Shown here: in pieces, positions 25,020 through 33,502 of the stretch
Numbering within the stretch: the stretch's first letter is position 1
Layout of the letters: every line of letters starts with the position of its first letter
IMG/VR virus record: IMGVR_UViG_3300027712_000037
Location: 1 to 56,111 of that record
From: a virus
Reading direction: 5' to 3' (one strand)
Length of the DNA stretch: 56,111 nucleotides
The notes under the pieces: generated by a model
What the model saw: only the letters and a program-made list of their open reading frames with translations
The model's database searches: none
What the model was told of the DNA's origin: nothing
Program-made: the position numbers and the translations under genes

Positions 25020-25602
25020 TAATTATCCTCAATTTTTCTAGAACAGATTCATATACGATTTTATTTCCAATATCAGTATAGTGATTTACCAAACCTCTAT
25101 GTTTTAGAAATATATCCTTAAAATTTACAAAGTTCTTAAACTTATACAGATTCTTCCAATCAATGTGCGAAATGTGCAATGTCTTTATTGTACAATATTC
25201 CTCAATTTCTTGTAGAAGTAAATTATGCATGTGTTCTGCATATTCAACATCAAAATACTTTTCAAAGTATTCTATAATCGGGTTTAATTCAGGGAAATTG
25301 GGCAAATGTTCTAAAACATCACTATATAACAAACAACTATTTTTATGTAACTTATCCTCATAATGCACGGGGTGTTCATTTACATATAAGCGAAAAGGAC
25401 TGGTGTGTGACACTAGCACTAACTCAAATTTATTTATGTCTATGGACTGTAATTGCTTTAGAATTTTGTATTCGCTACAACCTGCTTGAGAAAGATTAGT
25501 TATTTTATAATCTTTCTCAAGTAAATTGACCCAACCCCTTTCTGTATATTTAATCGTCCAATCAGCAGCAAAACTATCACCACAAATTAAAAGTTTAGTC
25601 AT
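25012..25602 (-). CDS. SGNH-hydrolase-fold protein 2 (196 aa)
   Basis: Canonical GDS nucleophile block LLICGDSFAADW at the N-terminus, block II-like KITNLSQAGCSEYKI, strand LVLVSHTSPFRLYV, and a C-terminal HRGLVNHYTDIGNKIV that may carry the Asp/His pair. I start at ATG 25602, which overlaps the upstream stop by one base (TGATG). It is a diverged paralogue of its neighbour and of 39561-40310. Substrate unknown. Confidence 0.68.
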   Translation of the reverse strand: MTKLLICGDSFAADWTIKYTERGWVNLLEKDYKITNLSQAGCSEYKILKQLQSIDINKFELVLVSHTSPFRLYVNEHPVHYEDKLHKNSCLLYSDVLEHLPNFPELNPIIEYFEKYFDVEYAEHMHNLLLQEIEEYCTIKTLHISHIDWKNLYKFKNFVNFKDIFLKHRGLVNHYTDIGNKIVYESVLEKLRIINE

Positions 25603-26801
25603 CAAAATGCTTTTAATATAATCATATGTTCATTAAACCTTCCTGTAGGGGTAACAGACACTGCTTTAATTTCTTTAAAATATTTACGAGCAGCTGGCTT
25701 GCTACCCATAATTTCTTTAATTTGCTCTGCTGGCTTACGCAGTGTTTTACACTCACTTTGAGTAGTATCAAACCCTAATAAAGTATTACCTTTAACAGTA
25801 AAGTATTTACTATATTCATCGGCAACATAATGATGCAGTTTACGCCTTGAAGTATCGTATACCCAAGCTTCACTTGCGCCATGTAATTTAGTTGGATGTA
25901 AACTTGTTAAATTAAGTTTAGCAGCCGCGTCTACAAATTCACGCAAATATTTTAGTTTAGATACTTGCTTTTCAACTGGAACTGCTTTATGCTTGCGAGG
26001 AGCTTTATTAACTTTTTTAACGGTAACATAACTACCGATTTCGCTAAGAACTAATTCAATAAACTTAATAATATTTTTGACTTGTTGTTTACTCAACTGC
26101 ATGTAACCTTGTACAAGTTGGTCATCTTTACCTTCTTGTACCTCGGTAAACTCAATGAGTTTTTTATTCCAAGTTTCAACCATGAAACTAACATGCTGGG
26201 GCAATACATTCTTTTTAGCCAATTCATCAATTGGACGATATGTATGCTTAGTAAGCGCACCTGCACTAATGAAATCATCTAGCAAGCCTTCCAATTCACC
26301 TGCGGCTTCGCTAGCCTTTTCCCGCATGATTTCTTGTACGTTGGGCCTATTTACAACAGGTGCTTCAGACTTGACTGGACCACCTGTACGACTAGCCTCT
26401 TTGACTTCGGGTTTGTAAATGGTATTCAACAACCTACCGATTTCATTCTCCAAGGTCTGTTTTTCATATTCTACTAATACTAGACCACGGAGAGTCATAC
26501 GAGACAACCACCCAATCGTTGGGATGATTTCATTGTCAGCAACACGCCTAATAGTTTTGGCTTCGGTAGTTTTGGTATTCAAGTCTAGGTACTGTGCCAA
26601 AAATTCTTTGGCGTCTTTCTTGTTATAAAATTTATTGTACCAATTGAATGCTCGGGCTAATGCTATCCCGCGATTCTCCTCAGTAGGCTGAATCAGGAAT
26701 GAGGGCTCTTCACCAAAATATTTGGCATCCTCATCTTTGGGGGTAAGACTACGGACCAACCCAGCTTCTTCTACAACTTTTTTGCTAGCTTTCCTAACCA
26801 T
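25602..26801 (-). CDS. conserved T4-like phage protein, early gene, unknown function (399 aa)
   Basis: Largely helical. The C-terminal 130 residues carry VPVEKQVSKLKYLREFVDAA, SEAWVYDTSRRKLHHYVADE, LLGFDTTQSECKTLRKPAEQ and IKEIMGSKPAARKYF, segments I recall from other marine T4-like phages with no known function. ATG 26801 is chosen because AGGAG lies five bases upstream. A consensus sigma70 promoter (26832-26860) drives it, so it is probably expressed early with host polymerase, together with the SGNH genes downstream. Confidence 0.75.
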   Translation of the reverse strand: MVRKASKKVVEEAGLVRSLTPKDEDAKYFGEEPSFLIQPTEENRGIALARAFNWYNKFYNKKDAKEFLAQYLDLNTKTTEAKTIRRVADNEIIPTIGWLSRMTLRGLVLVEYEKQTLENEIGRLLNTIYKPEVKEASRTGGPVKSEAPVVNRPNVQEIMREKASEAAGELEGLLDDFISAGALTKHTYRPIDELAKKNVLPQHVSFMVETWNKKLIEFTEVQEGKDDQLVQGYMQLSKQQVKNIIKFIELVLSEIGSYVTVKKVNKAPRKHKAVPVEKQVSKLKYLREFVDAAAKLNLTSLHPTKLHGASEAWVYDTSRRKLHHYVADEYSKYFTVKGNTLLGFDTTQSECKTLRKPAEQIKEIMGSKPAARKYFKEIKAVSVTPTGRFNEHMIILKAF

Positions 26802-26831
26802 GATCACTCCTATTCAACTATCTATATATCA

Positions 26832-26860
26832 ATGATACACGATCTTCCATTTATTGTCAA
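26832..26860 (-). promoter_or_regulatory. early sigma70 promoter, TTGACA-17-TATCAT
   Basis: On the minus strand a perfect -35 TTGACA (26855-26860) is 17 bases from TATCAT (26832-26837), one mismatch to TATAAT. The predicted start near 26825 leaves a leader with AGGAG. It is the strongest host-type promoter I see in the window. Confidence 0.8.
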
Positions 26861-26871
26861 GCCGTGTGCGT

Positions 26872-26879
26872 GATAAATA
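26872..26879 (+). promoter_or_regulatory. 14: late promoter core GATAAATA for gp14, leaderless spacing
   Basis: GATAAATA on the plus strand; the A of ATG 26885 is the sixth base after it, and there is no ribosome-binding site. It lies 12 bases from the divergent early promoter, so early and late units share one short intergenic region. Confidence 0.6.
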
Positions 26880-26884
26880 CATAT

Positions 26885-28576
26885 ATGCCAAAACTTAGCC
26901 TCTACCGTTCCAATAAACAAAATGACTATAGGTTTTTAGATAGAACTATATCGGAAATGTTAACTGTTGGTGGGACCGATTTATACATACATAAATATTT
27001 AGGTCCAACTAATCAAGGCGATAGTGTTGATTATACTCAACCTGATTATTCTACATTAAATCCCACTAATATACAAGATTTATTGTTTTTAGAAAACCGC
27101 GATAGAACATACGATACTAATATATATCGTTTGCGCGGACATTATAATGTGCAAAACTTGGATTTTGATTTAAGTCAATTTGGATTGTTTTTGAATAATG
27201 ACATTATCTTTATTACAGTACATTACAATGACATGATTGAACTTATAGGTAGAAAGTTAATGGTAGGTGATGTATTAGAATTACCGCATTTACTTGATTA
27301 TAATCCATTAAAAGAAACAATACCTGTAGCATTAAAAAGATTTTATCAGATAACTGATTCCAATTATGCTAGTGAGGGATTTTCTGTAACATGGTATCCT
27401 CATTTATGGCGTATTAAATGTGAACCGTTAGTAGATAGTCAAGAATTTAGTCAAATACTTCAAGAGCCTATTAATCAAGATAATTACTTAGGTTTGTGGG
27501 ATAAGGATAAAACTTATCCATCCGGCTATATAATTAGTTATGGCGATAAAAATTATGAATCGATCACTAATGTTCCTGCTGGAATTTATCCACCAAACCC
27601 AACATATTGGAAATTGTCGTCTGAGCAAAACCTTAAAGATATACTTGCTACATACAATAAGAATTTAGACATTAATAATGCTGCATTACAAGAAGCTGCT
27701 AGAATTGTTCCCTTAGCAGGTTATAACCGTAGTAGTTTATATATTTCACCTACATATGGGGAATACGAATCAAACGGTGTATTATCAGGGAAAAATGATC
27801 AGCCCTCTCCACCTACTAATTTGGTTACTAGTTCAAGCGGAGGACCTACTACTGGCACAGTAGCAATGATTCGTAATCCTAATTACAAAATTGCAAACCC
27901 TGTAGTCAAAATATCTAAACAAGCATTGCAAAGTATATGGGATGTAACAGTAGATGCTATAAATGTTTCTACTCAAATTAATTTAGAAGTACTACAATTA
28001 GCACCAAAAAGAATAGGTAATAATTCAGGACAGGTTGAAGGCGATATGATTCTTTCTGTAGAATCTACAGGACCAATAACCGGTCCATATGGCACTTCAG
28101 ACAATACATATGCAACCGGTGATCAAAACCCAGTAGCACCTGGATTTACTGGTACTGTTACTCAACAAATGGATTACCGTGCTGATTGTGATCCTGCATT
28201 TCAATATATTGCTAGATCAAGTCCTAGAACATTTGGTTATAGTGCGGGTTATCTAACAGGTACCGCTGTACCACCAAACGGATATCCAGTTGGAACAGGT
28301 ATATCATTCCCACAAAATCCACAAGTAGGTGATTATTTCTTAAGAATCGATTATCTACCTCAATTACTATATAGATGGAATGGTAAATTATGGATAAGAA
28401 TTTCTGAAAATGTTAGAACCGATACCGGATTTACTGCTGAAGATAGGTCTTTATTATCTGGATTCATCAATGATTCAAATGTAACAAGATTAACTAACGG
28501 TACAGTTATTCCTGAAGCACAACCGCTATCTTCAATACTGCAACCACCACTAGATCCTATTCCACCGATTACATAA
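26885..28576 (+). CDS. 14: neck protein gp14-like (564 aa)
   Basis: The first 270 residues follow the gp14 pattern of marine T4-like phages: MPKLSLYRSNKQNDYRFLDR, GGTDLYIHKYLGPT, IQDLLFLENRDRTYDTNIYR, DLSQFGLFLNNDIIFI, LIGRKLMVGDVLELPHLLDY and CEPLVDSQEFSQIL. gp14 joins the neck to the completed head. T4 gp14 is 256 aa; the extra 300 residues form a beta-rich tail (YGEYESNGVLSGKNDQPSPP, YLPQLLYRWNGKLWIR) probably exposed on the virion. I start at ATG 26885, not GTG 26864, because of the promoter position. gp15 follows after 15 bases. Confidence 0.72.
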   Translation: MPKLSLYRSNKQNDYRFLDRTISEMLTVGGTDLYIHKYLGPTNQGDSVDYTQPDYSTLNPTNIQDLLFLENRDRTYDTNIYRLRGHYNVQNLDFDLSQFGLFLNNDIIFITVHYNDMIELIGRKLMVGDVLELPHLLDYNPLKETIPVALKRFYQITDSNYASEGFSVTWYPHLWRIKCEPLVDSQEFSQILQEPINQDNYLGLWDKDKTYPSGYIISYGDKNYESITNVPAGIYPPNPTYWKLSSEQNLKDILATYNKNLDINNAALQEAARIVPLAGYNRSSLYISPTYGEYESNGVLSGKNDQPSPPTNLVTSSSGGPTTGTVAMIRNPNYKIANPVVKISKQALQSIWDVTVDAINVSTQINLEVLQLAPKRIGNNSGQVEGDMILSVESTGPITGPYGTSDNTYATGDQNPVAPGFTGTVTQQMDYRADCDPAFQYIARSSPRTFGYSAGYLTGTAVPPNGYPVGTGISFPQNPQVGDYFLRIDYLPQLLYRWNGKLWIRISENVRTDTGFTAEDRSLLSGFINDSNVTRLTNGTVIPEAQPLSSILQPPLDPIPPIT

Positions 28577-28591
28577 AAAAAGGTAATTCAA

Positions 28592-29959
28592 TTGGCACAA
28601 TTTTTTTACGATAACCAAATTCGCAGATTTTTAATTCAATTTGCAAAAATATTTTCCAATTGGTATGTGACTAAAGGTAAAGATCCGGCTGGTAATACAA
28701 TATATGTAAGAGTTCCTATCATGTACGGTGATAGTAGTAGACAGGCTGCTACCATAATTGCTAATAACTCGGCTAGTAATTTGCCATCAGCACCTTTAAT
28801 AACCTATTACATAAGTGGATTAGAGTATAATCAAAGTAGAACTCAGAATCCCTCATTTGTTGAAAAAACTCAAATTCGACAACGGGCATATAATTCTGAT
28901 TCACAATCATATGAAACTACACAAGGTCAAGCATTTACTGTTGAAAGACTAATGCCAGTGCCTTATACATTAAGAGTCACTGTAGATTTTTGGACTACGA
29001 ACTATAATCAAAAACTAGAAATTATTGAACAATTAGGAACTCTTTTTAATCCTGGACTAGAAATTCAAAGTACAGATAACTTCTTAGATTGGACTTCTTT
29101 AAGTGTAGTATATCAAGACGGATTAACATTTACTAGCCGTAGTATACCACAGGGTACAGGAAATCCAATTGATGTTATGACTTGGAAATTCTATATGCCT
29201 ATATGGTTAAGCACATCAAGTAAGCTTAAGAAAATGGGAGTTATTCAAAAAATTATCTATAGTATTTTTAAAGGACATGCCCTACAAGATATACAAGATG
29301 ATGATTTATTATTAGGTACTAGACAAAAAATTAGTCCATATGGATATCAAGTTTTGTTATTAGGTAATACACTACAACTACTACCGGCAAATCAACCGTT
29401 TCAACCACCCAATGATTCATTTGATATTCCTGAACCCCCAAATACTTCGCTATACTGGACTGCATACTTAAATGCATATGGCGTAATTAAACCAGGAATC
29501 TCACAAATATGGTTGCAAAATCCATATATGGATACAGAGATAGTGGGAACAATTGTCCCTGATCCGCTAGATGACAGATTCTTAATTTATAATATAGATC
29601 CAGATTCACTACCGCAAAATACTTTAGATCCTATAACTAGTATAATTAATCCACAATTGACTGGCCCTAATGCAGGATTGCCGGGACCTGTTAATGGCAG
29701 AAGATATTTAATCGTAGAAAGTATAGGAGGAGATTCTCCTACTGTATCATGGGGAAGTTTAAAAGCCAATGCCAATGATATAATACAATTCAACGGTAGT
29801 TTAGGGATATGGCAGGTTGTATTTAATTCTGAAAATACTGCTACCACTGAGTATGTTACTAATTTGACTACTAATATTCAATACCGTTGGACAGATGGTA
29901 ATTGGGTAAAATCAGTTGACGGTTGGTATAATGAAGGTGACTATAGTATTGTAATCTAA
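28592..29959 (+). CDS. 15: proximal tail sheath stabiliser / tail terminator gp15-like (455 aa)
   Basis: N-terminal 250 residues fit gp15 of marine T4-like phages: FFYDNQIRRFLIQFAKIFSN, VPIMYGDSSRQAATII, FTVERLMPVPYTLRVTVDFW, QKLEIIEQLGTLFNPGLEIQ, STDNFLDWTSLSVVYQ and a final KMGVIQKIIYSIF. gp15 caps the tail tube and sheath for head joining. T4 gp15 is 272 aa; the C-terminal 200 residues (NGRRYLIVESIGGDSPTVSW, IQYRWTDGNWVKSVDGWYN) are an added beta domain, as in the gp14 neighbour. The start is TTG 28592 with AAAGG upstream. Confidence 0.8.
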   Translation: MAQFFYDNQIRRFLIQFAKIFSNWYVTKGKDPAGNTIYVRVPIMYGDSSRQAATIIANNSASNLPSAPLITYYISGLEYNQSRTQNPSFVEKTQIRQRAYNSDSQSYETTQGQAFTVERLMPVPYTLRVTVDFWTTNYNQKLEIIEQLGTLFNPGLEIQSTDNFLDWTSLSVVYQDGLTFTSRSIPQGTGNPIDVMTWKFYMPIWLSTSSKLKKMGVIQKIIYSIFKGHALQDIQDDDLLLGTRQKISPYGYQVLLLGNTLQLLPANQPFQPPNDSFDIPEPPNTSLYWTAYLNAYGVIKPGISQIWLQNPYMDTEIVGTIVPDPLDDRFLIYNIDPDSLPQNTLDPITSIINPQLTGPNAGLPGPVNGRRYLIVESIGGDSPTVSWGSLKANANDIIQFNGSLGIWQVVFNSENTATTEYVTNLTTNIQYRWTDGNWVKSVDGWYNEGDYSIVI

Positions 29960-29968
29960 TATATTATA

Positions 29969-29977
29969 TGATATAAT
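29969..29977 (+). promoter_or_regulatory. extended -10 promoter TGATATAAT for the Nudix gene
   Basis: TGATATAAT matches the extended -10 consensus TGnTATAAT. Six bases separate it from ATG 29984, so transcription should begin on the start codon. The core lies in a short palindrome, ATTATAT-G-ATATAAT. No ribosome-binding site is present. Confidence 0.5.
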
Positions 29978-29983
29978 TTCCAA

Positions 29984-30400
29984 ATGAACAATGTGTCGGC
30001 TGGAATATTCTTTTACAGTAAAAACTCTAAACGGTTTTTATATCTACTTAGAACTGATGCGAAAAACCCCGGTAATTGGGGTATACCGGGTGGCAAAATA
30101 GAAAATGATGAAACTTTATTAGATGGTTTACAACGAGAATGTGTGGAAGAAATTGGATATTGGCCTGATAGTCCTAAATTAGTCCCTATTCAAAAATTTG
30201 TTAACAATACCTTTACATATCATACCTTTTTTTCTCAAATAGAAAAAGAATTTATACCAATTCTAAATAAAGAACATTGTGGATATGCTTGGGTAGGTGA
30301 AAGTCAATATCCCAAACCATTACATCCTGGATTGTTTAGTACAGTAAATTTTGATGTTGTGCAGAAAAAGTTAAAGACGTTAATAAAAAAGGGACTATAA
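29984..30400 (+). CDS. Nudix hydrolase
   Basis: The Nudix box is complete: G37-K-I-E-N-D-E43 then seven residues and R51-E-C-V-E-E-I-G58, matching Gx5Ex7REUxEExG. Such enzymes hydrolyse nucleoside diphosphate derivatives such as oxidised dNTPs, nucleotide sugars or capped ends; the substrate is not predictable. At 138 aa it is a single domain. Its stop codon lies in the terminator loop at 30385-30411. It has its own host-type extended -10 promoter. Confidence 0.92.
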   Translation: MNNVSAGIFFYSKNSKRFLYLLRTDAKNPGNWGIPGGKIENDETLLDGLQRECVEEIGYWPDSPKLVPIQKFVNNTFTYHTFFSQIEKEFIPILNKEHCGYAWVGESQYPKPLHPGLFSTVNFDVVQKKLKTLIKKGL

Positions 30401-30411
30401 GTCCCTTTTTT
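30385..30411. terminator. bidirectional terminator between convergent genes
   Basis: AAAAAAGGGACT / AGTCCCTTTTTT around an ATA loop, T-tracts in both directions. The Nudix stop codon is in the loop, and the stop codon of the opposing 103-aa gene overlaps the other edge, so one element ends both transcripts. Confidence 0.88.
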
Positions 30412-30721
30412 ATTTTAACAATTTTGCTACTGTATCGAATCCCATAGAGCCGACAACTATACCTGCCCCCATTAACATCCAACGCCACTTTTCTAATGCA
30501 CTAATCTTATCAGTTAATAACTTATGAGAAGTATCATTAGATAGTTGTAGTTCCTTGATTAGTTTGTGAGTTTCTTCCGCATTTTTGTCAAGGCATTCAT
30601 GCACTTCCTTCAAGTCATCTTTTAATTCATTGATTTTTGTTTCAATGTTATTAACTTGAACTTGAAGGACAGCAATATCAGTATCTGATGTATTAACGGA
30701 TAATGCTCTGGTGTTTGCCAT
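30410..30721 (-). CDS. coiled-coil protein with C-terminal membrane segment, possible holin-like (103 aa)
   Basis: About 75 residues of heptad-like helix (LQVQVNNIETKINELKDDLK, then EVHECLDKNAEETHKLIKEL) followed by one hydrophobic segment WRWMLMGAGIVVGSMGF near the C-terminus. This layout resembles XhlA-type holin-associated proteins of phages and could assist lysis with the endolysin at 6702-7322. It follows the 460-aa structural gene by two bases, so it is a late product. Other roles, such as a membrane-bound spanin partner, are possible. Confidence 0.55.
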   Translation of the reverse strand: MANTRALSVNTSDTDIAVLQVQVNNIETKINELKDDLKEVHECLDKNAEETHKLIKELQLSNDTSHKLLTDKISALEKWRWMLMGAGIVVGSMGFDTVAKLLK

Positions 30722-30723
30722 GA

Positions 30724-32106
30724 TTAGGTATTATTAATAGTAACTATCGGGTTAGGTTGTCCTGAATATGTGTTAGCAGCATAAGCCGTATCGAATGTTG
30801 CAATAACATCAGGGTTAGCCGTAGTCAATATCGCAGTACCTGTTCCTGAACCAGTTGCTGTTGCAACGAATGATACACCAGTTATGTTAGCAGAAGCACC
30901 AACTGCTGTCCAGTTTGTAGTACCTACACTAAGAATTGTATAAGCTGTACCGGCTGATATTGACCCAGCAGCCACAGTAGTTTCAAATAGTTCTGATTGA
31001 TAATTATTGACTGACTGAACATATACTGTTGCTGGAGTTGCTGTTGTTGCAGTAACACTCATTGTATTTGGTGTTAATGCTGTATTAGCCACATTAGCTG
31101 TTGTACATTGAGCGGTTAAGCCAGATGTTAGACCTGTTACCAAATATTTTTGTTTGCCTTTTTGACGAACAATGTAACCTGCCTCATCATTAGCATAAAC
31201 AAATGCAGCATTTGCATAAGAAGTAGTGGCTGCACCTGATAATATGATACGATCTTGAACAGCATAAGAAGTAGCATTTTGGTTAGATAATCCAACGTTT
31301 GGGCCACCTGCGTCTAATGAAACACTAAATGCAGTAGTGTTGGCAATTGTTTTAACGAAATAAGTAGTACCTGCTACTAAACCACCGATATTAGCTGATA
31401 ATACAACCGGTTTGCTTGCAAACAATAATTGTGCATTACCTACTGTGGTTAAGAAATTACCAGTTGCAGTAGCATTTGAAATCTCAATATTTGCATAACC
31501 ACTGTTAGTTGCAATAAAACCTAAATTAACATAGTCTGTGCTACCATTAGTATTTGCAACTGCAACTTGAATTGCAGAACCAACTGAAGTAGTATTAGCG
31601 AAATCTGTACCTGTTCCGAATACGTTAGCATTGCCACTAAGAGCATATAGTGTACCAGTACCATTAATACCAATAGCAACTTGTGCTAATACTTGTGAGC
31701 CATAAATTGTTGTATTACCACCAACTACACCATAACTTGCGCCAGGGTTTGTTGAAGTATTACCTGATTGTGCTGTAGAATCAGGATTTTGAAATCCAGT
31801 GTCTACTACGCCAACTGACATTTTAACTGTAACTGGACCAGCTGTTGATAGGTTAACCTTAGTATAACTAGGATTAGCACTTGGTACTGTAGCCGATACT
31901 GTAAAAGTATTCGCTGTTAGTACTTGTAGAATCCAGTATGTTGTACCTGCTGTTAAACCACCTGTTGTAGTAGCAATTACAAAAGGCATTCCTGCGATAA
32001 CATTTAGAGTATTTAGATTTTCACTAACTGTAACAACTTCAGTTGTTCCATCTGTTGCGGTCAATGTTAATACTACCGCTTTGGCAATCTTTAAAGGGCG
32101 TCCCAT
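30724..32106 (-). CDS. abundant-type virion structural protein (460 aa)
   Basis: Starts MGRPLKIAKAVVLTLTATDG, then almost entirely Thr/Ala/Gly/Asn-rich beta structure. It holds two copies of the recurring module (GLTAGTTYWILQVLTANTFT and GLVAGTTYFVKTIANTTAFS) and a C-terminal YTILSVGTTNWTAVGA block seen in many phage virion proteins. A highly structured, late-promoted leader precedes it (32107-32197), suggesting strong expression. Perhaps a head decoration or tail-surface protein; I cannot tell which. Confidence 0.72.
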   Translation of the reverse strand: MGRPLKIAKAVVLTLTATDGTTEVVTVSENLNTLNVIAGMPFVIATTTGGLTAGTTYWILQVLTANTFTVSATVPSANPSYTKVNLSTAGPVTVKMSVGVVDTGFQNPDSTAQSGNTSTNPGASYGVVGGNTTIYGSQVLAQVAIGINGTGTLYALSGNANVFGTGTDFANTTSVGSAIQVAVANTNGSTDYVNLGFIATNSGYANIEISNATATGNFLTTVGNAQLLFASKPVVLSANIGGLVAGTTYFVKTIANTTAFSVSLDAGGPNVGLSNQNATSYAVQDRIILSGAATTSYANAAFVYANDEAGYIVRQKGKQKYLVTGLTSGLTAQCTTANVANTALTPNTMSVTATTATPATVYVQSVNNYQSELFETTVAAGSISAGTAYTILSVGTTNWTAVGASANITGVSFVATATGSGTGTAILTTANPDVIATFDTAYAANTYSGQPNPIVTINNT

Positions 32107-32197
32107 TTGTTTTTCTCCTTATTATGTGTGGGTTCTAGCCACTACGCGGCGGGGACCGCATAAACTCTTACTATAAGAGTATATGAATATATTTATC
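32107..32197 (-). promoter_or_regulatory. late promoter and structured 5' leader of the 460-aa virion gene
   Basis: GATAAATA at 32190-32197 (minus) predicts a start near 32184. The roughly 78-base leader can form three successive stems: ACTCTTA/TAAGAGT (32164-32180), GCGG/CCGC (within 32145-32160) and GTGG/CCAC (within 32126-32142), then AAGGAG six to ten bases before ATG 32106. The GC-rich stem is striking in this AT-rich region. Upstream, 32198-32386 has only AT-rich sequence and one inverted repeat, GTACAG/CTGTAC (32286-32305). Confidence 0.6.
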
Positions 32198-32386
32198 ATC
32201 TTACTCAAAAATTTTGTCTATTGATTTATCAGTACCCATACTATATAAAAGTATAATTTATTTATAAAAATCACTGAAATTTTAGGTACAGCTAAATATC
32301 TGTACGGTAATTATATTCTACAACATCAAATTATACAGTAATCTCAATTTAACTGGCTCACACCCACACATAAAATATCTATTAAT

Positions 32387-33457
32387 ATGGCTAAAGTTTA
32401 CGAATTTAACAATAGACCAAATTCAACTAGTTTTTACAAAAATACAAATGATATAATATATTATACTAGTGAACCACTTGAGCTGGGTATACGTGAACGT
32501 GAATGGTTAAATAATTTAAAAATAGAAATAGAGAATACTTCTACATATGAACATAATGTATTAGTTAATCTTACTTGGTTTAACTGTAATTGGGACGCTT
32601 CAAAACCACTAATAGATTTAGTCGAAAGATTGGGTACGGATAATAATGTAAAATTATGGTACGCTTGTAGTATTGACGGCGGATATAGTATTACATATAC
32701 ATATATAGAGTTTTATCATTATCTTAAGAATAAAGGATATAAACAATCATTTGTCGGGTTTTCAGACGAACATTGGCATTCATGGATACCTAAATGGTTC
32801 ATTGATAATAACTCGGGTTTTGATACTAATAATATTATGTTAAACAGGGCACCGCAACACTTATATTTGTCATATAATAGAAAACCCAGAATACATCGTG
32901 AATGGTTAATTAATTCCTTAATAGAAAATAATTTGTTAGATAGAGGGTGGGTGACGTTTGAAAGGGGTCATTATCCCCAAATAGATAATAGAACCCAATT
33001 TACAGACCAAGACAAACATACCACCGATTTGAGATTTACTAGACCGGAAGACATATGTTCTATCGGTGACCTAAACACATGGCGTGATAGTTATATGATC
33101 GTTGTAAGTGAAACTGACCACGGTGATCCATGGCAATTGTCAGAAAAAACTTGGAAACCTATATTTGGATTGAGACCTTTTCTAATCAACGGTAGAAGAG
33201 AGGTATATAGAATACTAGAAAAATTAAATATGTACACACCAAAAGACTTATTTAAGAATATTGACTTAGATTGTCATTATGAAAGTGTCGTAAAACAAAT
33301 TCAGGTACTTTACAACAAAACGCCTGAAGAATTATACAAACTATGGGAAAATCAATTTGAAATGCTATTATACAATCGTAAGAGAATGTTTGAAATAGCT
33401 GATTCTGATCCTACTAAAATTTTAAATTGGCCTCAAGCTGTTCCTGTATCAGTATGA
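32387..33457 (+). CDS. glycosyltransferase-like protein, GT10-like C-terminus (356 aa)
   Basis: A globular protein with strands HNVLVNLTWFNCNWD and NVKLWYACSIDGG, then QHLYLSYNRKPRIHREWLIN and a C-terminal region SYMIVVSETDHG, WQLSEKTWKPIFGLRPFLIN, GRREVYRILEKLNMYTPKDL. The SEKTWKPI...RPFLI pattern recalls the C-terminal nucleotide-sugar site of fucosyltransferase-like GT10 enzymes found in marine T4-like phages. It could modify phage or host glycans. The N-terminal half is not recognised. It converges on the 184-aa gene with no visible terminator in the 45-base gap. Confidence 0.5.
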   Translation: MAKVYEFNNRPNSTSFYKNTNDIIYYTSEPLELGIREREWLNNLKIEIENTSTYEHNVLVNLTWFNCNWDASKPLIDLVERLGTDNNVKLWYACSIDGGYSITYTYIEFYHYLKNKGYKQSFVGFSDEHWHSWIPKWFIDNNSGFDTNNIMLNRAPQHLYLSYNRKPRIHREWLINSLIENNLLDRGWVTFERGHYPQIDNRTQFTDQDKHTTDLRFTRPEDICSIGDLNTWRDSYMIVVSETDHGDPWQLSEKTWKPIFGLRPFLINGRREVYRILEKLNMYTPKDLFKNIDLDCHYESVVKQIQVLYNKTPEELYKLWENQFEMLLYNRKRMFEIADSDPTKILNWPQAVPVSV

Positions 33458-33502
33458 GTGGCTTTTAAACTAGTTATACCGAATGCACCCCCTATACCTA
33501 CA

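Noticed and set aside
32107-32160. Possible tRNA because of the GC-rich stems
   Set aside because: No acceptor stem, T-loop GGTTCRA or anticodon arm can be arranged; it fits a leader of the downstream gene.
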